Part shown: piece by piece, positions 1-6,466 of the stretch | Layout of the letters: the number at the start of each line of letters is the position of its first letter | Numbering within the stretch: position 1 is the stretch's first letter | Assembly (NCBI GenBank): GCA_024277695.1 | Contig: JAJRUR010000036.1 | Span: 1 to 8,452 of the forward strand | Direction of reading: 5' to 3' | DNA: 8,452 bases | DNA from: Bacteroidota bacterium | Lineage (GTDB): Bacteria; Bacteroidota; Bacteroidia; Chitinophagales; Saprospiraceae | Position numbers and translations under genes: made by a program | The notes under the pieces: generated by a model | What the model was told of the DNA's origin: nothing | Seen by the model: the letters and a program-made list of their open reading frames with translations, nothing else | The model's database searches: none

Positions 1-1
1 A

Positions 2-670
2 AAAATAGACGAACAGCAAGATGATTTCAGTCAATTGCTCAGCAGCCGTACCATGCTCTTTTTGGGCTTAGGTGCTATTCTATTTGTACCCATTTTCAAA
101 ACTGTAACCCACTTGCCTCCCTATATTGGTATGATGCTGAGTTTGGGTGTAGTCTGGCTAGTCTCCGAATATATCCACCCCGAAGAATCTTTTACAGACG
201 AACGCAAGCATCTGTATTCTGCTCATACAGCCTTATCTCGGATAGAGATGTCGAGCATCTTATTCTTTTTGGGTATTTTGATGGCTGTAGCCGCATTAGA
301 AACTATGGCGATGCATGGAGTGGGGACACTGAGGTATCTTGCAGAGTTGATGGAAAAAAGTATCCCCAACCAAGAAATCGTAGTAATGCTCTTGGGGGTT
401 GGCTCGGCTATTATCGATAATGTCCCCCTTGTTGCAGCTGCTATGGGGATGTATCACGAACCTCTCGATGCTGAACTTTGGCACTTTATTGCTTATGCCG
501 CAGGTACAGGAGGCTCTATGTTGATCATTGGGTCTGCTGCAGGAGTAGCCGCAATGGGTATGGAAAAAATCGATTTTATCTGGTATTTCAAGAAAATCAC
601 TTGGCTTGCAGTTCTTGGATTTCTAGCAGGTTCTGCAGTATTTATCTTGATGAGTGCTTATATTTTTTAG
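2..670 (+). CDS. nhaD: NhaD-family Na+/H+ antiporter, C-terminal part (5' end outside window)
   Basis: The reading frame is open from base 2, so the gene is truncated by the window edge. The visible 222 residues are the C-terminal half of a protein that is normally about 450-480 aa. An internal TTG at base 35 is simply a codon in this longer frame, not a start. About six hydrophobic membrane segments can be seen. The most diagnostic stretch is GSAIIDNVPLVAAAMGMY near base 400, followed by AYAAGTGGSMLIIGSAAGVA. The polar Asp-Asn within a membrane segment and the Gly/Ser-rich segment after it are typical of the NhaD branch of the ion-transporter superfamily. Family knowledge: NhaD exchanges cytoplasmic Na+ or Li+ for external protons across the inner membrane. 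The stop lies 11 bp from the stop of the converging methyltransferase gene, with no room for a dedicated terminator. The family call is confident; ion specificity is not provable here. Confidence 0.88.
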   Translation, partial: KIDEQQDDFSQLLSSRTMLFLGLGAILFVPIFKTVTHLPPYIGMMLSLGVVWLVSEYIHPEESFTDERKHLYSAHTALSRIEMSSILFFLGILMAVAALETMAMHGVGTLRYLAELMEKSIPNQEIVVMLLGVGSAIIDNVPLVAAAMGMYHEPLDAELWHFIAYAAGTGGSMLIIGSAAGVAAMGMEKIDFIWYFKKITWLAVLGFLAGSAVFILMSAYIF

Positions 671-681
671 CTTCAAGTAGT

Positions 682-1437
682 TTATCTCCTCAACCTTTGA
701 GCAATAATAGCTGTGGCGACAGCAGCATTTAGAGATTCTGCCCCCAAACTGTAGGAGGAAGATATACTGATCGAACCATCCAACAAACTTTTATTTGCAT
801 TCGATATTCCGTGTCCCTCATTTCCAATGACTACCACAGTTGACTGCCCAAATAGATGCTTTTCCATATCCGTACCTCTTACCTCTGCTGCCAAAATAGA
901 AGATGTCGAAAGATGTTTTTTAACATCTGCCAATGTAGTATGGAGTAATTTTACTCTAAACAAAGACGCCATGGATGCCTGTACCACCTTGGGATTATAG
1001 GGATCAACACAATCTGAAGATAGCAAAAGACTCGGCATCCCAAACCAGTCACATGTTCTAATAATCGTCCCAAGATTGCCCGGATCACGTATCTGATCTA
1101 AAAAAAAATAATTTTGACTTGGGTCCAAATCTTTCAACTGAATTTTGGGAGGTATGCTCACTTCCATCAGGACAGATACCGGAGACTGTAAGGTAGAAAT
1201 CTTAGCAATAGTCGTTAAATTGCTGTTAAACAAACAAGATTTCTGTATCAAATCCCTATGAACATGCTTTTCTATCCAAAGATCTGTTGCTACAATAGTT
1301 CTGATATACTTGGATTGAGTTATTAGCAACTCTTTGCATATCTTGTCGCCTTGAACCAAAAATGTCCCATATTGTTTTCGATATTTTTTTTGGTGAAGCG
1401 ATCTTAAGCGTTTAATTTGTGACTTTGTAATGGTCAT
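682..1437 (-). CDS. SpoU/TrmH-family RNA 2'-O-ribose methyltransferase
   Basis: This 251-aa protein has the two-part layout of SPOUT methyltransferases. Residues 1-80 form a small RNA-substrate-binding domain beginning TKSQIKRLRSLHQKKYR...GTFLVQGDKI. Residues about 108-251 form the knotted SAM-binding catalytic domain. Motif 1 is FLDQIRDPGNLGTIIRTCD (112-130, with N121 and the catalytic-type R127). Motif 2 is VVIGNEGHGIS (202-211, N206/E207). Motif 3 is GAESLNAAVATAI (232-244, S235-L236-N237). Known role: the family methylates ribose 2'-OH in rRNA or tRNA using SAM. The target nucleotide cannot be assigned from sequence, so no symbol is given. The strand segment before motif 3 reads ISISSS where many relatives have an I-P-M-like sequence, a mild variation. 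The ATG start fits the N-terminal homology, so it is unlikely to be too far upstream. The gene is divergent from tamL with 15 bp between start codons. Confidence 0.92.
   Translation of the reverse strand: MTITKSQIKRLRSLHQKKYRKQYGTFLVQGDKICKELLITQSKYIRTIVATDLWIEKHVHRDLIQKSCLFNSNLTTIAKISTLQSPVSVLMEVSIPPKIQLKDLDPSQNYFFLDQIRDPGNLGTIIRTCDWFGMPSLLLSSDCVDPYNPKVVQASMASLFRVKLLHTTLADVKKHLSTSSILAAEVRGTDMEKHLFGQSTVVVIGNEGHGISNANKSLLDGSISISSSYSLGAESLNAAVATAIIAQRLRR
1389..1419 (+). promoter_or_regulatory. Candidate Bacteroidota promoter for tamL
   Basis: A TTTG at 1389-1392, a 19-bp spacer, and TTAATTTG at 1412-1419 match the Bacteroidota -33/-7 arrangement (TTTG, about 19-21 bp, TAnnTTTG) with one mismatch in the -7 box. 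Transcription would start near 1423-1427, giving a leader of roughly 27 nt before the ATG at 1453. The whole element lies inside the 5' coding region of the divergent methyltransferase gene. This is an inference from consensus matching; the region is A/T-rich, so chance matches are possible. Confidence 0.4.
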
Positions 1438-1452
1438 TACTGAAAATTGAAT

Positions 1453-3852
1453 ATGAACAAATTCTTGTTTAGCTCAAAAGTAACATTTCTCGTCTTTTCG
1501 GCGGTAATAGCCTTACTCAGTTCTTGTCAAGTCAATAAATACTTAGATGATGACCAAAAATTAATTAGAGAGCAGCGTATAATTTTTAAAAGCAAAGAAG
1601 AAAAAATCCCAAACAAGACCGAAATACGCTACAGTTTACAAGCCTTGGCCAAGCCTGAGCCTAATGGCAAATTCTTATGGTTGATTCCATATCGTTTGTC
1701 AGCCTATTACAAGACACTCAAACCAAAAAAATATGGTTGGATAAAACGATGGTTAAAAAACAGTGTTGCCGAAGAGCCGGCTTTATACGATTCTAGTCGC
1801 ATCATAGCCAATGTACGCACCATGCAGTATTACCTCAAACGACAAGGGTATATGGATGCTCAAGTGGAGGCTAGGACCAAACTCAAAAAGAAAAAAGCCA
1901 AAATAAGCTATACGATAGATTTTAATAAGCTATACAAAGTTTCTGAATTTAGTTTTGTATGCAAAGATTCACTCGTATTGGACATCTTAAACCGTCATAG
2001 GGCTACAAGTTTTCTTAAACCCGGATCTGTAGTCTCACAAGCCAATTATGATAAAGAAGTCAGTCGCATCGGCCAACTTTTACGCAATAATGGATATGCT
2101 TCCTTTTTTCCGAATTATGTGGATCAACTTCGAGGAGATAGTCTAGGCAATTACCGTTTAGAAGTCTTTCTCAAAGATGATTCGCTATCTCATGAAAAAT
2201 ACTACATCGGTGACATCAATGTCTATCTCGATAAAAGCAACTCCAAGCTAGACGATACACAACAGGACACCGTAGATGGAATCGTATATCATTATAAAAA
2301 AGGCAAGACCCCCTATTTAGATCCTGAACTCATTTCTCGAAAGATCGACTTTAGATCACAAGATCTTTATCGCAAAGACCTTATTGACCATACGCAAGCA
2401 CAGCTGGGAAGACTCCCCGTACTACGACGTGTAGGAATAGCAGCAAAAACGCACCCAGAGGCACAAAAAATAGACTATGACCTCACCCTGCAACGAAATG
2501 CAAATTATGACTTGAATACAGATATCAAATTGGGTTATGTCACTTTAGCCTCTGATCGTCCAAACCGTATTGGTATTACAGGCACTGCAGGCTTATCGCA
2601 TAACAATTTATTCGGAGGTGGAGAGTTATTTACTTCCGAAGTTAGTGGTGGGCTGGAATTTAATCTCTTCCAAGCCTCTTTCAAGCAAGGTATCATCAGT
2701 CAAAACATACAGTTCAATAATTCGCTAAATATCCAATCATTTAAAGCCAATATGGGCTTGTACAAGCTTCTACATAAACTTGGACTTAATTCTGATGATT
2801 TTCAAAATAATTTGAAAAAAAATGCTCAAACTCGGCTCAATCTCGGTATCCAGTTCCTCAACTTCGAACAATTCTATTCTTATCAGAATTTTGAAATCGA
2901 CCTAGGACACGAGTTTGAATATAAAAATATACACTATCAGATCAACCAAACCGGACTACTCTACTGGAATCCTACCACAGATGTTGGTTTTGACACGACA
3001 AATACGAGCAACCCCAATCTGAGGAGGTCTTTCGAGCCGAGGATGCTTACCGGCTTATTTTTCAGAAATCTCGCCCTACAATATCAAAGTCCATTCAATG
3101 CCAAAGGCGAACAATTTACCTTTCTAGGACAGTTTGAGTCTAGTGGACATGAAGTTTTTCTTGCTAATCAAGTCTATAGATGGGCTACCGGATCAGATAC
3201 TGAATTCTATCTGGGCAGAATCGGACAAGAAAAACTGCGCTTCGCCCACTTTATGAAACTCGAATTGGACGGCAGATACTTTAAACGATTGGGCAATTTT
3301 GCTTCTATCAGTGCTCGAGCTGATGTTGGTGTGGCTCTTCCTTATGGGTTTAGAGAAAATGGAGCTAATGTAGTACCCTACGTCAATCAGTTCGGGGTAG
3401 GTGGACCTTATAGCTTGAGAGGCTGGGAAACCCGAGAGTTAGGACCCGGTGGAGTACCACCTCCGGACAATAGTGCAGAAATTATCTCTTTTGCTCAAAA
3501 AGGAGATCTCAAACTAGAGCTCAATCTCGAGTACCGTTTTAAGCTCTTCTGGTATCTACGCGGTGCTTTCTTTATTGATGCAGGAAATGTCTGGCTTTTT
3601 AAAAAACTTCCTCTCATAGACGGTCAACCACCAACTCCGCCTGAAGCCATCTTTAGTACCGACTTTATCAATCAGATGGCTGTAGCCGGAGGATATGGGA
3701 TACGATTTGACTACAACTTCTTCGTCGTCAGACTAGATTTGGGATATAAATTGAGAAATCCTTACATCAATGATTTGGGCAATAATTGGGTTATTGATAA
3801 GCTGCAATTAGGAAATATGAATTTTAACTTTGCAGTCGGTTACCCCTTCTAG
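1453..3852 (+). CDS. tamL: BamA/TamA-like outer-membrane assembly lipoprotein, TamL type
   Basis: This 799-aa protein begins with a lipoprotein signal peptide: a basic start (MNKF), a hydrophobic core, and lipobox LSSC with the lipidated Cys at residue 25. Residues about 30-350 form a POTRA-like periplasmic region, with TamL-type features such as PNGKFLWLIPYRL (70-82) and the conserved EEPALYDSSRI region (107-117). The rest is an Omp85 beta-barrel. Barrel signatures are GGPYSLRGWETRELGPGG, with the loop-6 arginine at R656 (LRGW, the VRGF-like motif), FFIDAGNVW, and a terminal Phe at 799 (FAVGYPF). Family knowledge: in Bacteroidota TamL is the lipoprotein counterpart of TamA and works with TamB in envelope assembly; TamB is not in this window. 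The length is typical. I chose the ATG at 1453 over an in-frame TTG at 1447 because it places the basic residue next to the signal core and is the standard codon. Confidence 0.9.
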   Translation: MNKFLFSSKVTFLVFSAVIALLSSCQVNKYLDDDQKLIREQRIIFKSKEEKIPNKTEIRYSLQALAKPEPNGKFLWLIPYRLSAYYKTLKPKKYGWIKRWLKNSVAEEPALYDSSRIIANVRTMQYYLKRQGYMDAQVEARTKLKKKKAKISYTIDFNKLYKVSEFSFVCKDSLVLDILNRHRATSFLKPGSVVSQANYDKEVSRIGQLLRNNGYASFFPNYVDQLRGDSLGNYRLEVFLKDDSLSHEKYYIGDINVYLDKSNSKLDDTQQDTVDGIVYHYKKGKTPYLDPELISRKIDFRSQDLYRKDLIDHTQAQLGRLPVLRRVGIAAKTHPEAQKIDYDLTLQRNANYDLNTDIKLGYVTLASDRPNRIGITGTAGLSHNNLFGGGELFTSEVSGGLEFNLFQASFKQGIISQNIQFNNSLNIQSFKANMGLYKLLHKLGLNSDDFQNNLKKNAQTRLNLGIQFLNFEQFYSYQNFEIDLGHEFEYKNIHYQINQTGLLYWNPTTDVGFDTTNTSNPNLRRSFEPRMLTGLFFRNLALQYQSPFNAKGEQFTFLGQFESSGHEVFLANQVYRWATGSDTEFYLGRIGQEKLRFAHFMKLELDGRYFKRLGNFASISARADVGVALPYGFRENGANVVPYVNQFGVGGPYSLRGWETRELGPGGVPPPDNSAEIISFAQKGDLKLELNLEYRFKLFWYLRGAFFIDAGNVWLFKKLPLIDGQPPTPPEAIFSTDFINQMAVAGGYGIRFDYNFFVVRLDLGYKLRNPYINDLGNNWVIDKLQLGNMNFNFAVGYPF
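1475..1482 (-). promoter_or_regulatory. Candidate -7 promoter box for the methyltransferase gene
   Basis: Read on the minus strand, these bases are TACTTTTG, an exact fit to the Bacteroidota -7 consensus TAnnTTTG. A start about 4-8 nt downstream would give a leader of roughly 30 nt before the ATG at 1437. No clear TTTG -33 element lies at the expected spacing further upstream, which lowers confidence. The box sits within the signal-peptide codons of tamL. Confidence 0.4.
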
Positions 3853-3871
3853 AACGCAGATCAAATGTTTT

Positions 3872-3893
3872 CTGTCCTCAGACTAAAGGATAG
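3872..3893 (+). terminator. Hairpin downstream of tamL, possible weak terminator
   Basis: CTGTCCT (3872-3878) and AGGATAG (3887-3893) form a 7-bp stem containing one G-U pair around an 8-nt loop, 19 bp after the tamL stop. It is followed by CTTAAATATT rather than a T-run, so it is not a textbook intrinsic terminator. It could instead protect the mRNA 3' end or be incidental. The rest of the 122-bp gap to the next gene holds only the promoter described separately. Confidence 0.28.
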
Positions 3894-3930
3894 CTTAAAT
3901 ATTCAAGTACTAAATATAGCCATTACATCG

Positions 3931-3938
3931 TACCTTTG
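3931..3938 (+). promoter_or_regulatory. Bacteroidota -7 promoter box for the nuclease operon
   Basis: TACCTTTG is an exact match to the TAnnTTTG -7 consensus, placed in the only sizeable non-coding gap between rightward genes. A start near 3942-3946 gives a leader of about 30 nt before the ATG at 3975. No convincing TTTG is present about 19-21 bp upstream, so a -33 element is weak or absent. The box itself contains the in-frame TTG at 3936, arguing that this TTG is promoter rather than start codon. It probably drives the nuclease, HerA-like ATPase, aroC and coaE together. Confidence 0.6.
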
Positions 3939-3974
3939 TACATCAACTTTAAGGCCATTACGACAATACAAAAG

Positions 3975-4847
3975 ATGCAACAAAAAAAGAAAAATCCTAT
4001 CCCTTCCGGTCTTAGAGTACTTACTCTGGTAGGGATTATCACTTGGATGGCTTGGTCAGGCTGGCAATATTTGAGCAAACCGCAGGCTCAAAATAGCACA
4101 TACGATATACCAAAATCAATGGGTACTACCCACAATAATAATAACAATCCTATATCCATCCATAATAATAACTACTTCAGTCTGGGATATAGTGAAGACG
4201 ATGAACAAGCTTTATGGGTAAGCTACACAATGACTAGAGCCCAACTCAATAAACCCCGTTTAGCGCGACTCAAAAACTTCAGTACTGACCGACATATATT
4301 GACAGGTTCTGCAACAGATTATGATTATCGAGGATCCGGATATACACGGGGTCACCTGGCACCATCAGCTGATATGAGTTTTGATTCTATAGCTTTGGCA
4401 GCGAGTTATCGTTTTTCAAACATCAGTCCACAACTCGCTAAGTTTAATGGTGGGATCTGGAGAGAACTCGAAGAGCAAACTCGAGATTGGGCAAGAGCGT
4501 CCAAAAGATTGCATATTGTGACCGGACCTATTTTTACCCGTCGTACCAAAACAATCGGTAAGAATCGAGTTACAGTCCCCACACATTTTTACAAAGTCTT
4601 GATGGATGCAGACCTTCCGGAAAAAAAGGCTATAGGCTTCGTCATACCGCACCAAGTCAGTTATAAACACCTCAATAAATATGCTGTATCTGTAGATCAA
4701 GTCGAACAAATGACCGGACTTGACTTCTTTGACGGAATACTTCCTGACGATGAAGAAGAAACTTTAGAACAAAGAATGGAGATAAGTAAGTGGAAATTTA
4801 ACAACAAAAGATATAAATTGCGCATCGAGCAATGGAACAAAAGATAA
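3975..4847 (+). CDS. Membrane-anchored DNA/RNA non-specific endonuclease (NUC1 family)
   Basis: This 290-aa protein starts with a basic segment (MQQKKK), then one hydrophobic segment (about 13-33). By the positive-inside rule this would place the nuclease domain in the periplasm, either anchored or exported. An Asn-rich linker follows (HNNNNNPISIHNNN, 53-66). The beta-beta-alpha-metal nuclease domain covers about 68-270. Its catalytic motif is YTRGHLAPSADM, with general-base His127. Asn149, Asn158 and Glu166 fit the positions of the family's asparagine/metal-ligand/glutamate set by spacing to Serratia nuclease, including the FSNISPQ...FNGGIWRELE block. Thr124 replaces the first Asp of the usual DRGH. 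Known role: Mg2+-dependent sugar-non-specific cleavage of DNA and RNA. I chose the ATG at 3975 because the upstream TTG (3936) falls in the promoter box. The next gene starts 4 bp after the stop, implying one transcript. Its biological substrate (extracellular DNA, nutrient scavenging or other) is unknown. Confidence 0.9.
   Translation: MQQKKKNPIPSGLRVLTLVGIITWMAWSGWQYLSKPQAQNSTYDIPKSMGTTHNNNNNPISIHNNNYFSLGYSEDDEQALWVSYTMTRAQLNKPRLARLKNFSTDRHILTGSATDYDYRGSGYTRGHLAPSADMSFDSIALAASYRFSNISPQLAKFNGGIWRELEEQTRDWARASKRLHIVTGPIFTRRTKTIGKNRVTVPTHFYKVLMDADLPEKKAIGFVIPHQVSYKHLNKYAVSVDQVEQMTGLDFFDGILPDDEEETLEQRMEISKWKFNNKRYKLRIEQWNKR
4134..4172 (+). repeat. AAT/AAC trinucleotide tracts encoding Asn-rich linker
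   Basis: Two short Asn-codon runs (AAT AAT AAT AAC AAT at 4134-4148 and AAT AAT AAC at 4164-4172), each preceded by a His codon, encode the low-complexity spacer between the membrane segment and the nuclease domain. The tract is short, so slippage is possible but not shown. Gain or loss of whole units would keep the frame and change only linker length. Confidence 0.6.
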
Positions 4848-4851
4848 CTTT

Positions 4852-6426
4852 ATGCAAGACTTAAGAGAGCAACTTATAGAAACTGTCCGCAACGGATACA
4901 AGATGAAAGGTGATCACATCATCCTCGGTACATCCATTTATGATCGGATACCGAATAAAAAGAACCTCATCAACATCCCATTGAGTACACTCAATCGACA
5001 TGGATTGATTGCAGGTGCTACTGGTACCGGCAAAACAAAAACCTTACAAATACTCGCAGAGCAGTTATCACAGCAAGGTGTACCATCGCTCATCATGGAC
5101 ATTAAAGGTGACCTATCGGGTATAGCGATGCCTAGTGATGGTCATCCCAAAATCGATGAGCGGCATGCGATTATTGATATTCCTTTTATTCCTGACTTTA
5201 GTCCTGTAGAATTGATGTCTTTGTCAGGTGATTTTGGCATTCGCCTACGAGCGACAGTCAGCGAATTTGGTCCGATATTGTTTTCCAAAATACTCAATCT
5301 CAATGATATCCAATCCGGCATCATTGCTGTAGTCTTTAAGTATTGTGATGATAATCGGCTTCCACTGTTAGATCTAAAGGACCTGCAGAAGGTGTTAGTC
5401 TTTATGACCAATGAAGGCAAAAAAGAAATTGAAGAGATCTACGGTCGTATTTCAAAAGCTTCGATCGGAGCAATTACCCGAAAGATGATCGAGCTGGAAC
5501 AACAAGGAGCCGATTTGTTTTTTGGTGAGCCTTCTTTTGAAGTAGAGGATCTGGTCAGAGTAGATCAGCACGGTCGAGGAATTGTATCCATACTTCGGGT
5601 GACGGATATTCAGGACAAGCCCAAACTCTTTTCGAGTTTTATGTTGCAACTTTTGGCAGAGATTTATGCGAGTTTTCCCGAAGCAGGAGATCTAGACAAA
5701 CCCAAGTTGGCTGTTTTTATTGATGAGGCACACTTAATTTTCGAACAAGCATCAAACGTATTGTTAGACCAAATAGAATCTATCATCAAACTGATTCGAT
5801 CTAAGGGAGTAGGCATCTTTTTTGTCACTCAGAACCCTGTAGATATTCCGGATGATGTACTCGGTCAGCTAGGATTAAAAATCCAGCACGCTCTCCGAGC
5901 CTTTACTGCACGCGATCGCAAAGCTATACACTTGGCAGCACAGAATTTTCCGGAATCCAAATTTTATGAAGTGGATCAGCTCCTCACTCAAATGGGTATC
6001 GGTGAGGCACTTGTCTCCGTTTTGAACGAAGACGGCATCCCCACCCCACTCGTACATACCCTCTTACGAGCGCCACAGTCTAGGATGGATGTTTTGTCTC
6101 CAGCTGAGATTAGGCGCATTATGTCACGCTCTGCCTTAGATGCCAAATATAATGAAACCATCGACCGACAAAGTGCCTATGAAATCCTTAGCGAAAAAAT
6201 AGAATGGTTCCGCCAAGAAGAAGAACAAGCACGCTTACGAGAACAGCAAGAGCGAGCCTATGGACGTCAAGGTCGAAAGACCAGATCACAAAGAGGCTAT
6301 GGAGTAATAGAACGTGTACTCGGACGTACGACCACTCGTCAAATTGGACGAACGATCGCTCGAGAACTCACCCGAGGAATTTTAGGAACTTTTGGCTTGG
6401 GTGGACGCAGGAGGAGAAGGCGTTGA
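4852..6426 (+). CDS. HerA-like P-loop ATPase, DUF853/YjgR family
   Basis: This 524-aa cytoplasmic protein has the FtsK/HerA-type ATPase fold. Walker A is GATGTGKT (55-62), preceded by NRHGLI, the arrangement seen in Escherichia coli YjgR. An IMDIKGDLSGIA block (81-92) is typical of DUF853. Walker B is LAVFIDEAHLIF (286-297, D291/E292). A sensor-like FFVTQNP (323-329) and DIPDDVLGQLGLKIQHALRAFT complete the core. The C-terminus turns charged and helical (EEEQARLREQQERAYGR, 456-472), then ends with a Gly/Arg-rich segment and six Arg residues (519-524). Family members are usually about 500 aa, so this is full length. The biochemical role is poorly defined; DNA translocation or helicase activity is assumed from HerA homology. 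The gene sits 4 bp after the nuclease, suggesting co-expression, and 40 bp before aroC. The family call is strong; function is uncertain. Confidence 0.9.
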   Translation: MQDLREQLIETVRNGYKMKGDHIILGTSIYDRIPNKKNLINIPLSTLNRHGLIAGATGTGKTKTLQILAEQLSQQGVPSLIMDIKGDLSGIAMPSDGHPKIDERHAIIDIPFIPDFSPVELMSLSGDFGIRLRATVSEFGPILFSKILNLNDIQSGIIAVVFKYCDDNRLPLLDLKDLQKVLVFMTNEGKKEIEEIYGRISKASIGAITRKMIELEQQGADLFFGEPSFEVEDLVRVDQHGRGIVSILRVTDIQDKPKLFSSFMLQLLAEIYASFPEAGDLDKPKLAVFIDEAHLIFEQASNVLLDQIESIIKLIRSKGVGIFFVTQNPVDIPDDVLGQLGLKIQHALRAFTARDRKAIHLAAQNFPESKFYEVDQLLTQMGIGEALVSVLNEDGIPTPLVHTLLRAPQSRMDVLSPAEIRRIMSRSALDAKYNETIDRQSAYEILSEKIEWFRQEEEQARLREQQERAYGRQGRKTRSQRGYGVIERVLGRTTTRQIGRTIARELTRGILGTFGLGGRRRRRR

Positions 6427-6466
6427 ATAAAAAAATTATAGTTAAGCATGATAATCTTTTGAGTAA

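Noticed and set aside
1447..1449. TTG as the tamL start codon
   Set aside because: The ATG two codons later gives the same signal peptide with a standard start; nothing favours the rarer codon.
3930..3941. GTAC-N4-GTAC symmetry over the nuclease promoter box, suggesting an operator
   Set aside because: GTAC is itself palindromic, so two copies close together trivially look symmetric; the arms are too short to propose a regulator site.
4416..4709. Antisense open frame across the nuclease gene
   Set aside because: It mirrors a strongly conserved coding region, has no recognisable domain or promoter, and is best explained as a shadow of the sense gene.
6409..6425. AGGAGG purine tract followed by a TTG, resembling a Shine-Dalgarno site and a start within the end of the HerA-like gene
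   Set aside because: The tract is forced by the consecutive Arg codons of the protein tail. The resulting frame has no recognisable product, and the genes here do not otherwise use Shine-Dalgarno sequences.
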